From assembly GCA_037893225.1 (NCBI GenBank), contig JAZGUH010000370.1:1054001-1118000 (forward strand): a stretch of DNA of 64,000 nt, given 5' to 3'. How positions within the stretch are numbered: the first letter of the stretch is position 1; every line of letters begins with the position of its first letter. The position numbers and the translations under genes are program-made. The DNA is from Hippasteria phrygiana. Taxonomy: Eukaryota > Echinodermata > Asteroidea > Valvatida > Goniasteridae. The notes under the pieces are model-generated. The model was not told the DNA's origin and did no database searches. It saw only the letters and a list, made by a program, of their open reading frames with translations. This document shows positions 20,785 to 26,389 of the stretch, in pieces.

Positions 20785-22522
20785 TACGTATGCAGCGGAC
20801 ACTAGACTTACATACTATGTACATGCACATTCCAGTCTGTGAGGAACGATCACAATTTTTGTGTACGTTGCGTACCACTGGTGCGTACACACAATGTGCG
20901 TGCCGAACAAAATGCAATCAATCGACGACTCGGTCAAGTTTAGTTTCACACAGATTGCTGATTTCGTTGATTCCCATGCAACTCGTATTCACTTTACGCA
21001 GTCAAAGTAGGGAACCAGTTATGTTCGTGCATCAAATGGTTTCGCGAGCGTGCGTATACAACAGGGCGGAATAAAAACAGCGGAGATCGTTGTCAAAATG
21101 GACGTTGAAATGATTATGCATAGCGTATTGAACATCTACGATGTTTCTCACTAATATCGACAGTAGAGAAAACGAGTTGCACGAAAATTGGTTCTCCCCT
21201 TGAACCCTTCTCACTTAACGAAGGTTGAGATACGAGTTGTGCGATAAGGTTCCTTTCAGAACCCATACCTCTCGTTAGTTGAGATAAACACATGGTGTTA
21301 CCGCAAACCCAAACGATATCGATATTCCACCATGCAAAGCCTCAAAACTTATATCTACGATGTGATTGCGTATACTTGTACTGTGCATCGTTGTACGATA
21401 GATCTACGCTCGCTTTGGAAACATTCTCGTTGGAAAAATATATCGAGCACTTCGTAAAAATAGAGCAGAAGGCGTCGTCCGGAAACTGGGCAAAGTTTAT
21501 TGTACATACGCATATTGTAGCGTGGCCCAGATTTCCGGACACGCAATTTTTTCCGGCCCTGCAGCCAAGACCAACTGGTATCCCTGATTATACCCCCTCG
21601 GGTATTCCAGCTTCAACTGTTTTTATGAATTCACCGGGTACAACTGTTCATTTTATGGGATTGTTGTACAAGTCTTGATTATCCTGCATGGTGTCCAAGA
21701 AAGTCTAGGACAATGTTTATGTATTGCTTGAAATACCTGGAAGACCGAACAGAGAAATCATCACTTTTTTTTTTAGTTTGTACTCTGGGAGGGGAGAAGG
21801 GGGTTCAGAAAAAAAGGGTACTCTTTGTACGCTCATGAAAATGACAAAATTGGATGGGGATTTAGACAACGTTGAATTTTGTGCAGCACGTTCGTGTCGA
21901 ATTGCGACTATTGTGATTGGACAATATTTTGTGAGGTGTGTTCACTCGATAAGGGAGGAGTGGTTAATATGTGGTCGGGCCAGGCCTTTGAAAAGCCCAG
22001 CCATGCCCGGGCCTTCGGGCTTTTACTCTTGCTATTGTGAGCCACAAATCACCTAACAATAGAGCATCAACTAATCAATAAAGCCCGGCCTCTGACAGGC
22101 CAGGCCTGGTTGTAGCCCCTCCCACACTAATCTCGACCCATTCACGGCAGGATCAAAAGATGCTGTCAGTCAAGTCTGGGTGAACAATGAGAGCCTGCTG
22201 GACTCTAGAATTAATAGCAGTCTATTGTGTACAACCAGGGGATTATAGAAGCCCGAAGGCCCTAGCGTTCCAGGGGCTTGGCCAGGCTTTTCAAGGGGCT
22301 TGGCCAGGCTTTTCAATGGCCTGGCCCGACCACAGATTAACCACTCCACCCTAAGTCACTTGTTTTGTTCCATCGCTCACCAGTCCATTTTTTGTCGTAC
22401 CCTGCTTTGTCTGCAGATATTACTACAAGAGCATGCCGCGCGGACCCTGTGACGCAAAATGTAAAGAGGGCTTCATCTGCGATATCAAGACGGCCCAGTC
22501 CGGAACAGAGGAGTTTTGTTGA
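2594..22522 (+). CDS. SMPD1: Acid sphingomyelinase (sphingomyelin phosphodiesterase 1-like), 12 coding exons
   Basis: The predicted enzyme hydrolyses sphingomyelin to ceramide and phosphocholine in lysosomes or after secretion. Joined exons give 570 residues (human ASM is about 630), every junction is GT-AG, and the frame holds throughout. Order: signal peptide (1-20), saposin-B domain with six cysteines (about 47-125), proline-rich linker (about 140-153), then a calcineurin-like metallophosphatase domain. Expected metal-ligand and active-site residues are all visible: D166 and H168 in LSDLHW, D238 in FTGD with H242 in PAHD, N278 in GNHE, H388 in GHIP, and H422 and H424 in FFGHTH. Their spacing follows human ASM closely. 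The final residue is cysteine (EEFC), as in human ASM. The start at 2594 is the first in-frame ATG and precedes a hydrophobic leader. An acceptor-like TTTAGCAG at 2576-2583 suggests a spliced 5' UTR. No AATAAA was seen soon after the stop. The symbol rests on domain order and motifs; an SMPD1/2-like paralogue cannot be excluded. Confidence 0.93.
2896..3507. mobile_element. Foldback transposon (long palindrome) with 9-bp target duplication
   Basis: The two halves are near-perfect reverse complements with arms of about 300 bases; the centre is near 3190-3230 (ACAGAGGGCGCAATT against its complement). The ends are TAGCCCTAGAAGGACGC and the complement of TAGCCTTAGAAGGACGC. It is flanked by GGTAAATAC at 2887-2895 and 3508-3516. 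A 9-bp duplication with long terminal inverted repeats fits a non-autonomous MULE-type element; that class is inferred. No transposase was seen. Confidence 0.88.
3678..3985 (+). repeat. Dispersed ~300-bp repeat, copy 1
   Basis: Contains CTGTGGTCTTGGTAAGCGA, CATTTCAAGAAATTGAACCT and GGTTTGTGAAAACCTT. The same modules occur in reverse orientation at 14265-14545, in another intron of the same gene. No terminal structure is clear. Confidence 0.65.
4120..4465. repeat. Dispersed repeat with internal hairpin, copy 1
   Basis: 4325-4432 is the reverse complement of 14945-15049. A 14-bp stem GTGAGAAGGATGCA at 4285-4298 pairs with 4307-4320 across a 9-base loop. The upstream ACTCAACGTTTCGGACAG and GTCGTCAGGAG resemble retroelement ends seen in many animals; that likeness is from memory only. 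Confidence 0.5.
4537..5189 (+). mobile_element. Non-autonomous hAT-like element, copy 1 (carries a nested insertion)
   Basis: Begins TAGAGCTGTT and ends GGGACAGCCCTA. It shares its length with copies at 15050-15561, 19136-19524 and 23496-23953 (AACTGGGTTTGACCGAATAT, TACTCGCCGATCA, GCATCAGAGTCGTATCCGTA). It is longer because of an insertion at 4934-5074. The right flank is GAGACAAG; a similar GTGACAAG lies six bases before the left end, so the target duplication is not clean. Confidence 0.75.
4934..5074. mobile_element. piggyBac-like MITE nested in hAT-like copy 1
   Basis: Runs from CCCTAACATC to ACGTTGGGG, with TTAA on the right (5075-5078) and a decayed TATAAA on the left. The sister copies read ATTAAAATAGCATC across the site, which gives the empty target. 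Inside is an imperfect palindrome built on ACTACAAAATACTACTTGAG and its complement. Confidence 0.6.
5404..5568 (+). CDS. SMPD1: SMPD1-like exon 2: end of saposin-B and proline linker
   Basis: Residues 99-153, phase 0 at both ends (TTTTTTGCAG|GAT and CCAAAG|GTATTA). It supplies the last two saposin cysteines (QIC, DSC) and the proline-rich hinge [14 protein letters not shown] that joins saposin and catalytic domains in this family. Confidence 0.9.
5618..5705 (-). repeat. tRNA-derived SINE, minus strand
   Basis: On the minus strand there is a tRNA-like head with GGCAAGATAGCTCAGTTGGT (A box) and GGTTCGAATCC (B box, 5644-5654), followed by TTTCTTTGTTCACTTTG. The same tail follows the B box at 12111-12121, which marks a SINE family. 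The anticodon arm does not pair with a U33 before a proper anticodon, so it is not a working tRNA gene. Confidence 0.7.
6590..6890. repeat. Degenerate dispersed repeat
   Basis: The part with GTATAGACGACAACCAGCCA and GGCCATGGCTGTCGTCCGT is matched in reverse at about 13965-14030. Ends were not defined. Confidence 0.45.
6894..6954. mobile_element. Very short piggyBac-like MITE
   Basis: Sixty-one bases from CCCTAACAGTCC to GGAGTTAGGG, with TTAA on both sides (6890-6893 and 6955-6958). Same end type as elements at 17781 and 18232. Confidence 0.55.
7013..7136 (+). CDS. SMPD1: SMPD1-like exon 3: first metal-binding motif
   Basis: Starts after CTCTTTCAG and ends CCAG|GTATGG in phase 1. It reads [20 protein letters not shown] and then [11 protein letters not shown]. 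The D-x-H pair (D166, H168) is the first metal-ligand motif of the phosphatase fold. It is short and easily missed by ORF length alone. Confidence 0.9.
7203..7858. repeat. C run plus 43-bp minisatellite in SMPD1 intron 3
   Basis: A C run of about 19 bases (7203-7221) precedes some 14 copies of a 43-base unit containing AGGATTGAGGGTGAATGG and TGTTTGAGAAACAGGAGG. Some units carry an extra GGATTTTGGA decamer, a sign of internal slippage. The 164-residue open frame on the minus strand is only a lack of stops in the unit. Confidence 0.93.
8163..8266 (+). CDS. SMPD1: SMPD1-like exon 4
   Basis: Follows TTTATTTCAG and ends CACAAG|GTAACC in phase 0. Encodes [20 protein letters not shown] and then [15 protein letters not shown], which matches the GYWGEYSKCDLP region of human ASM. 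Confidence 0.88.
9160..9350. repeat. Degenerate repeat fragment in intron 4
   Basis: CACCAGGCCGGATGACGCCA and AATCCATT recur at about 9665-9745 on the other side of exon 5, so copies of one element flank the exon. Boundaries and class are unknown. Confidence 0.4.
9454..9623 (+). CDS. SMPD1: SMPD1-like exon 5: GD and GNHE motifs
   Basis: Follows CCCGACAG and ends AACAG|GTAAAG in phase 2. Contains [20 protein letters not shown] (D238 and H242) and [14 protein letters not shown] (N278, H279). This is the most conserved exon of the enzyme. Confidence 0.92.
10621..10706 (+). mobile_element. hAT-like element, 3' end fragment
   Basis: Only the right end of the family is present: GAATATTTGAACCGGCTAAA, CGAATATTCGGTTGATGATC, then GGGACAGCCCTA at 10695-10706. 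The rest is missing. Confidence 0.65.
11819..12082 (+). mobile_element. MITE with ~57-bp inverted repeats, copy 1
   Basis: The ends are GGGTCATTCTATAAATTTGG and its complement. The inverted match runs on through AAAGTGTGACAT and TGGTGTCCCTGTTAC. A second copy lies at 18075-18535. It seems to sit inside a tRNA-SINE head, since the tRNA 3' half starts immediately after it. Confidence 0.8.
12083..12150 (+). repeat. tRNA-derived SINE, 3' part of head plus tail
   Basis: Contains GGTCGCAGGTTCGAATCCCG with the B box at 12111-12121, then CTCCGACCAG and TTTCTTTGTTCACTTTG. Same family as the minus-strand SINE near 5.6 kb. The 5' half may lie before the MITE, near 11790-11815. Confidence 0.65.
12200..12319 (+). 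CDS. SMPD1: SMPD1-like exon 6
   Basis: Follows CGTTTTGCAG and ends CTCAA|GTACGT, phase 2 to phase 2. Encodes [20 protein letters not shown], corresponding to FPPPFIEGNHSSRWLYEAM in human ASM. Confidence 0.9.
12395..12600. repeat. T/A-rich low-complexity stretch
   Basis: Runs of T and TTTTTAAA motifs dominate, with no coding or terminal-repeat signal. It fills the start of intron 6. Confidence 0.7.
13204..13284 (+). CDS. SMPD1: SMPD1-like exon 7
   Basis: An 81-base exon between TTCTTTTCAG and ACTG|GTAAGC, phase 2 to 2. Encodes [20 protein letters not shown] and CNNQNW, the counterpart of [20 protein letters not shown] in human ASM. Confidence 0.9.
13310..13580. mobile_element. CAGGG-TGTA hAT-like element with expanded internal minisatellite
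   Basis: Shares ATGAACAATGACAAAGGAAT with copies at 18541-18750 and 53696-53895, and ends GACTTGATTACAACTCTGG. Within it, 13436-13563 is a run of about 12 copies of an 11-base unit (GACTTGCGATT/GACTTGCGACT). Sister copies have only two or three such units. Confidence 0.75.
13716..13886 (+). CDS. SMPD1: SMPD1-like exon 8: GHIP motif
   Basis: Follows TTCACCCAG and ends AACAG|GTTGGT, phase 2 to 2. Encodes [20 protein letters not shown] and then [21 protein letters not shown]388 in GHIP is an expected metal ligand. Confidence 0.91.
14265..14545 (-). repeat. Dispersed ~300-bp repeat, copy 2
   Basis: Reverse-orientation partner of 3678-3985. It shows AAGGTTTTCACAAACCTT, AATTCCTTGAAATG and CGCTTACCAAGGCCACAGG. 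Confidence 0.6.
14604..14915 (+). repeat. tRNA-derived SINE (second family)
   Basis: Head begins GTGGCATGGGTGGCTTGTGC; the B box GGTTCGATTCC is at 14656-14666. The body contains CACGAGGGTTTTTCTCCGGG and TTTCCTCCCTCCGGAAAAA, then TGTAGGCCGGCTGCC. The body resembles that of the SINE at 20492-20782 (TCCGTGGGTTTTCCCCAGAA, GGTTTTCCTCCC). Confidence 0.7.
14945..15049 (-). repeat. Dispersed repeat, copy 2
   Basis: Reverse complement of 4325-4432 (GGAACATTTA, GGACAAGCCGGTGG). It is the landing site of the hAT-like element at 15050, so this repeat is older. Confidence 0.6.
15050..15561 (+). mobile_element. hAT-like element, copy 2, with 8-bp target duplication
   Basis: Runs from TAAGGGGTGTTC to GGGACAGCTCTA, flanked by GCGTGAAA at 15042-15049 and 15562-15569. 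The exact 8-base duplication and short TA-ended terminal repeats fit the hAT superfamily. No transposase is encoded. Confidence 0.85.
16363..16552 (+). CDS. SMPD1: SMPD1-like exon 9: GHTH motif
   Basis: Follows CATTGTCCAAG and ends ACATGG|GTAAGA in phase 0. Encodes [20 protein letters not shown] (H422 and H424) and [17 protein letters not shown], which aligns with NPGYRVYQIDGNYSGSS of human ASM. Confidence 0.92.
16676..17313. mobile_element. PIF/Harbinger-like MITE
   Basis: The ends are AGCCCTGTCCGCACTGGACT and the complement of AGCCGTGTCCGCACTGGACT. TAA flanks both sides (16673-16675 and 17314-17316), the usual three-base target of this superfamily. The motif AAGTCCAGTGCGGAC recurs inside. 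No coding frame resembles a transposase. Confidence 0.8.
17585..18030. mobile_element. GGTCGGGCC-type inverted-repeat element, copy 1
   Basis: The left end GGTCGAGCCAGGCC pairs loosely with GGCTTTTCAATGGCCGC at the right. It shares ATTGTGAGCCACAAATCACC and TGTACAACCAGGGGATTATA with copy 2 (21955-22345). It contains a TTAA-targeted insertion at 17781-17922. Confidence 0.7.
17781..17922. mobile_element. piggyBac-like MITE nested in another element
   Basis: CCCTAACCCTCCAGGG at the left, GGCAGGGTTAGGG at the right, TTAA on both sides (17777-17780, 17923-17926). Copy 2 of the host element reads through the site with a single TTAA (near 22209), so the empty site is present in this window. CTGCCAGACGCA and TGCGTCTGGCAG also pair. 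Confidence 0.8.
18075..18535 (+). mobile_element. MITE with long inverted repeats, copy 2 (interrupted)
   Basis: Shares TGTAATTTCCCATCAAGT and GGTGTCCCTGTTACACC with 11819-12082. Its left end is truncated; the right end TTTATAGAATGACCC is intact. A TTAA element sits inside. Confidence 0.75.
18232..18445. mobile_element. piggyBac-like MITE nested in MITE copy 2
   Basis: Begins CCCTAACCCCCTAGG after TTAA (18228-18231) and ends AGTTATAGGG before TTCA. The second target copy has one mismatch, or the end has decayed. MITE copy 1 reads AGAAGGCAATAAAGAACGC across the site. Confidence 0.6.
18541..18750. mobile_element. CAGGG-TGTA hAT-like element, copy 2
   Basis: The ends are CAGGGCTGTTGTAGAGTC and the complement of CAGGGATGTAGTCGAGTC. 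Subterminal GGGACTTGTGA-type repeats are few. An eight-base target duplication is only partly visible. Confidence 0.7.
18831..18920 (+). CDS. SMPD1: SMPD1-like exon 10
   Basis: A 90-base phase-0 exon between TTGACCAACAG and GCCAAG|GTAGGC. Encodes [17 protein letters not shown], almost identical in pattern to VVLDHETYILNLTQANI of human ASM. Confidence 0.92.
19136..19524 (+). mobile_element. hAT-like element, copy 3
   Basis: TAGGGCTGTTCATTTTCGAA at the left, ATATATTCGGGACAGCC at the right. It is shorter than copy 2 through internal deletions, and no target duplication survives. Confidence 0.75.
19963..20060 (+). CDS. SMPD1: SMPD1-like exon 11
   Basis: Preceded by a T-rich tract ending TTTTCAG and followed by TATAG|GTGAGT. 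Encodes [20 protein letters not shown], the helical C-terminal subdomain. Confidence 0.88.
20492..20782 (+). repeat. tRNA-derived SINE with (AAT)n tail
   Basis: Head GGTTGGCGCAGTGGTTACTG with B box GGTTCAATTCC at 20538-20548. The body has TCCGTGGGTTTTCCCCAGAA and GGTTTTCCTCCC, and it ends in about ten AAT units. Inserted in SMPD1 intron 11. Confidence 0.75.
21955..22345. mobile_element. GGTCGGGCC-type inverted-repeat element, copy 2
   Basis: The terminal repeats GGAGTGGTTAAT and TGTGGTCGGGCCAGGCC face their complements at the right. It lies about 70 bases upstream of the last SMPD1 exon. GGCTTGGCCAGGCTTTTCAA is duplicated near the right end. Confidence 0.75.
22417..22522 (+). CDS. SMPD1: SMPD1-like exon 12: C-terminus and stop
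   Basis: Follows TTTGTCTGCAG, phase 2. Encodes [20 protein letters not shown], then [14 protein letters not shown] and TGA at 22520-22522. The terminal cysteine corresponds in position to the free C-terminal cysteine of human ASM. Confidence 0.88.
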
Positions 22523-23221
22523 TGATTTTGAGACTTCCAAGTGCTCACTCTTTGGGGGAATGAATATAATGTTTTGCAATGGTAACACTTTTTTTCTACC
22601 AGATTTGTGGAAATATGTAAATATTTGGAAATGTTTGAACAGTTTTTTGAAAGATTCTAAGCAAATCCGACACATTCTTAAACAAATATATAATTTATCT
22701 AAAAAAATAACTAGAATTTGGAGAGCTTTGGAACCCTAACCACCGCCGCGCCTGCTTTTAAAAATCAGGGAGAAAGATAAAAAAGAATAAGATTTGAGAA
22801 TTCTCCAGGACACCCAACCCTGTAAATGGACTAGGAACTCGCCACAGCCACTTTTAAGATGCAGGCGTTTATTCACATTTTTTGAAATGAGTACGGATAG
22901 TCTGCGTTTTTTACCTACATAATATCTATATTTATCAGGATGTTAAACTAAATGGATATATTGAAATGGGAGCTAAATGTGTTCTTTATGATGAAAAACA
23001 AAAAATTGAGAAAATGCCCGAGACCTCATTTTGAAAGATCCAGTTGCATATATCAGGCTTTTTTTGTTGGTGTCTTAAGAGACTGTGTGTTTGCCGGAGG
23101 ATGTATGACGGTTTTGTTCTGAAGAAACTTCCGAGAGCGCCGGGTTAATTTGTGGAGAGGGTGAAACAATAGACTATGCCAAATACTTTTACTTATGAAA
23201 AGCTCTGATATACATGTATGT

Positions 23222-23262
23222 TTCTGTTCTGTTCTGTTCTGTTCTGTTCTGTTCTGTTCTGA
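23222..23262. repeat. (TTCTG)n microsatellite
   Basis: About eight perfect pentanucleotide units. Confidence 0.95.
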
Positions 23263-23309
23263 ATTGCTGTGAGCCCGAAAATCAGCATGGTTAATTATTC
23301 CCTGCAAAA

Positions 23310-23376
23310 AAAAAAATTATTTATTTATTTTATTATATTTTATTTTATTTTATTTTATTTTTTTTTGGGGGGGGGG
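23310..23376. repeat. (TTTTA)n tract followed by a G run
   Basis: T/A-rich TTTTATTTTATT repeats end in a run of about 18 G near 23357-23374. Purely low complexity. Confidence 0.85.
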
Positions 23377-23495
23377 GGGGGGTGGGATTTCAGTACATGT
23401 ATCAGTATTATCGGTATTTTTATGATCAATGTCATTCTTTCTCGTACAGTATTGTTCATTTACAACTCAAAATGGTTTCTGAATACTATTAATGT

Positions 23496-23953
23496 TAGGG
23501 CTGACCCGAATATACCGAATATTCGAATATCTTTTTGTCGGTTCTGATTTTCAAAAAAAATATATATATATATATATATATATGCACGTACAAATACGTG
23601 CCATTTTAATAGACAATTTATGGCGCTTAAGCAGTGTCAAATGTCGCATTTTTGTCGACGGTACTTTTTGTGGGCGGAGGTTTATTGTTCCCGTCCGTAA
23701 AACACTTGACAAAACGCAGGCTGGTTTCTTATTAGAACGAATTACGTACCCGTAAATGATCTTGATACAACAGGTGCATATCGATCGCCGCACGTAAAAC
23801 ACCGGCTTGCTTTGCGTGCAACTTTTTACCGCCGCGGCATGAAGTTGCCGCTGGCGCGTGAAAAACTTGATCGGCGAGTAGGCCTATCGAATATTCGGTC
23901 AAACCCAGTTTCAAATAATCAAAGATTAAATTATTTGAAAATGAACAGCCCTA
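23496..23953 (-). mobile_element. hAT-like element, copy 4, perfect 8-bp target duplication
   Basis: Reverse orientation: TAGGGCTGACCCGAATATAC at the left and GAAAATGAACAGCCCTA at the right. It is flanked by ATTAATGT at 23488-23495 and 23954-23961. A (TA)n microsatellite has grown inside at about 23560-23583. Confidence 0.87.
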
Positions 23954-24030
23954 ATTAATGTAGCATTTTTTCCCGAATATGCCTTTTCCCTCCTGAATAT
24001 GACATTATTTTTGTGATATTGTTTAGTATA

Positions 24031-24278
24031 CACTGCAAAAACTTGGGTGTAAATTCAACACTCTCTGTGTTCCAAGAGGACTACACCAAGAATTTTCACC
24101 GGTGTTAAAATTATTGGTGTTATTTCAAATCAATTGGTGTCATTCTTAACACCTAAGGGTGTATTGTTACACCCGTGGGTGTGAACGATAACACCAAATG
24201 TGTTGAAATAACACAAATTGGTGGGGTCCTCTCATAACACCGAAAAGTGTTATTTTTAACACCCTAGTTTTTGCAGTG
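24031..24278. mobile_element. CACTGCAAAA-ended MITE
   Basis: The ends CACTGCAAAAACTTGGGTGT and ACACCCTAGTTTTTGCAGTG are inverted. The interior is full of GGTGTTA and TAACACC motifs that could fold. TA lies on the left and CA on the right. Confidence 0.75.
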
Positions 24279-24439
24279 CACTCTCTTTGAAGAGTCCTTT
24301 CATATCGGTGAGAGTGTTACAAGTTTGTTAGTGTAAACCAAAAATTTGTTGATTTCTCCCCAATACATGTTGGAAGTATTCCATGGATATGCCTATTTTA
24401 TTATGCCAATGCCAAATCATGGTATTTAATTAATTAAAT

Positions 24440-24615
24440 TGCGCAATAGAGCATCGACTAAATACACTTGCATTGTGTGTAGTAAATCTACTACACACAA
24501 TGCAAGTGTATTTCGTCGATGCTCTATTGTTGGGTGAGTTTGGGCTCACACGAGAAATACTGAAAGTCCGGGCTTTTGCCGGGCTTTTCAAAGGCGGCGC
24601 CCGACCACAGTTTTG
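24440..24615. mobile_element. Fragment of GGTCGGGCC-type element with 41-bp hairpin
   Basis: The right part (GGGCTTTTCAAAGGCGGCGC, CCGACCACAG) matches the family at 21955. 24444-24484 and 24489-24529 are inverted copies with one mismatch and a four-base loop. Confidence 0.75.
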
Positions 24616-25078
24616 GCATCCATCCCTTGCATAGTTTTGTCTAAAAGGAACAAACCAAACGTGTAGTTGAATCTTGAATTTTTTTATTTTTTTTTTTTTA
24701 TTTATATATTCAGGTGTTAGTGTCTAAATACAATGCTGAAATAAGTTAACTTATGTATGTCATTTATGTATTTATGATATGTTCAGTGTATAGGAAATAT
24801 TACTTTGCCTCTTGGATCATAAAGCTTCTAAAATATAGACCAAAAATGCTAATTTAAAGGCCTCCGGTAAAAAAGAAACCAATGCGCTTATAAGTAGGCC
24901 TATATGTAGTTGGGTCCGTCCACACTAAAGGGACCATTTAGCATCAAAAGATAGCAATGGGAGTAAGACATGGAAGAGGGACATCAAATCAAGTATTTTG
25001 CCCAAATGTTTTTCTGATGTTTTCCAGAGCGGTTAGTGATCACACTGACATAAAAAAAAATAGGATAACACTCGGGAT

Positions 25079-25395
25079 ATATAAGAAATTAGAGAGTCAT
25101 CTTCAAGACATTATGTTTGTGACATAGACGGACATTTTTCTATTATTGACTGGAAAAAGTAGAGGAATTTAGTAACATTCCAAAATGTTAGTCAGTTTAC
25201 ATCTCTAACAATGTCAGGATTGTTATCAGTGGGAATTATGACAAATCTGGAGGTATTTTAACAAATTAAGATGTGATATAAATTATGATTTAAACATGGA
25301 CGGACATTTTGTGACGTCCAGAAATTGTACACGTTTGATATGTTACAAACATAATATCTTGAAGATGATTCCATGTCTAACTTCTTAAATACTCT
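25079..25395. repeat. Inverted repeat, ~315 bp overall
   Basis: Left arm GTCATCTTCAAGACATTATG with TTTGTGACA; right arm carries the complement (ACAAACATAATATCTTGAAG, GATTCCATGTCTAACTTCTT). Probably an old foldback or MITE; no target duplication was found. Confidence 0.6.
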
Positions 25396-26389
25396 GTTAG
25401 ATGTTGATTATTTTGTTAAAACAAACTTGTTGATGGGTACTGAATGTATTGTGACAAAAATCAATGGACAATTATTTTATATAATAACTACAATCTGAAA
25501 TTCTCCTCCCATGTCACACCAAATGGGGTCATTAGTGTAGATAGACCCAGTTCTGAATAGATTTTGATAATACCGGGTCTTAATTTTGCCTAATTTCTTG
25601 TCGTCCGATTGATCTGTAATTTCCAATTTACGCGAAACTTTTTGTAATATTTGGAAGAGCTTTTGATATGTTGTGAAAGGCATCTTGCCAATTGTATATT
25701 TTATGAGTCGGATTTCAAATGTATGAACGAATGATGTTTGTCATTGCAATACCGTACATGCCAAATTTGTTGATTAAAAGGTCCGTTTTCTCCAAATGAT
25801 TAATTGCGTATATACTTGCGTGTAATACTGGTTCTAATAATGCCACACGCTTAACGGTAAAAACCAAACTACCAAATTTTTATGAAAGACTTTAGGCCAA
25901 GTAAAAAGAGGCACCAGTCTGTTGATCGCTTCCGCCCGCATCCATTTTTGAAGCCGCATTTTTTTCTCCAAAAAGCCATATTTGTATGTTTTTCGCTTGA
26001 AAAGAACATGCATAAACAAATTAATTACTTTAATAAAATACATGTAGGCCTACATGTAGGCCTAAATGTCATTTTTAACCCCCCCCCCCCCCCCCCCCCC
26101 CCCTCCCCCCGAACATTTACATTAACTTCTAAATGCCGGGGAAGTCTCTGGAAATTTCCACTGCTTTCCACACCCATGACCATTTTAGACCTAATTTCTT
26201 GAGAGATTTCTCGGCGCAGAGCCCAGGTATCATGACCACTAAATTAAGGGCTTCTTAGAAACGAGTCACCATCCATTACCCAACAGAGTGCGTGTGCATG
26301 TATTCTTCAAGGGTAACTAATTAACCGTATCACACTCGCTATGGGAGTATTAACGCTCGAATGCATAATGACAGATGTGTGCAATAAAA

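Larger units (their letters stand above)
22523..26389. other. Intergenic region 3' of SMPD1
   Basis: Apart from the elements listed separately, I see no coding exon or RNA gene. Composition is A/T-rich. A C run of about 26 bases, broken by one T, lies near 26079-26109. Confidence 0.6.

Noticed and set aside
21292..21678. 128-residue plus-strand frame in SMPD1 intron 11
   Set aside because: No recognisable domain, leader or repeat-protein likeness. It is inside an intron on the same strand, with no splice evidence.
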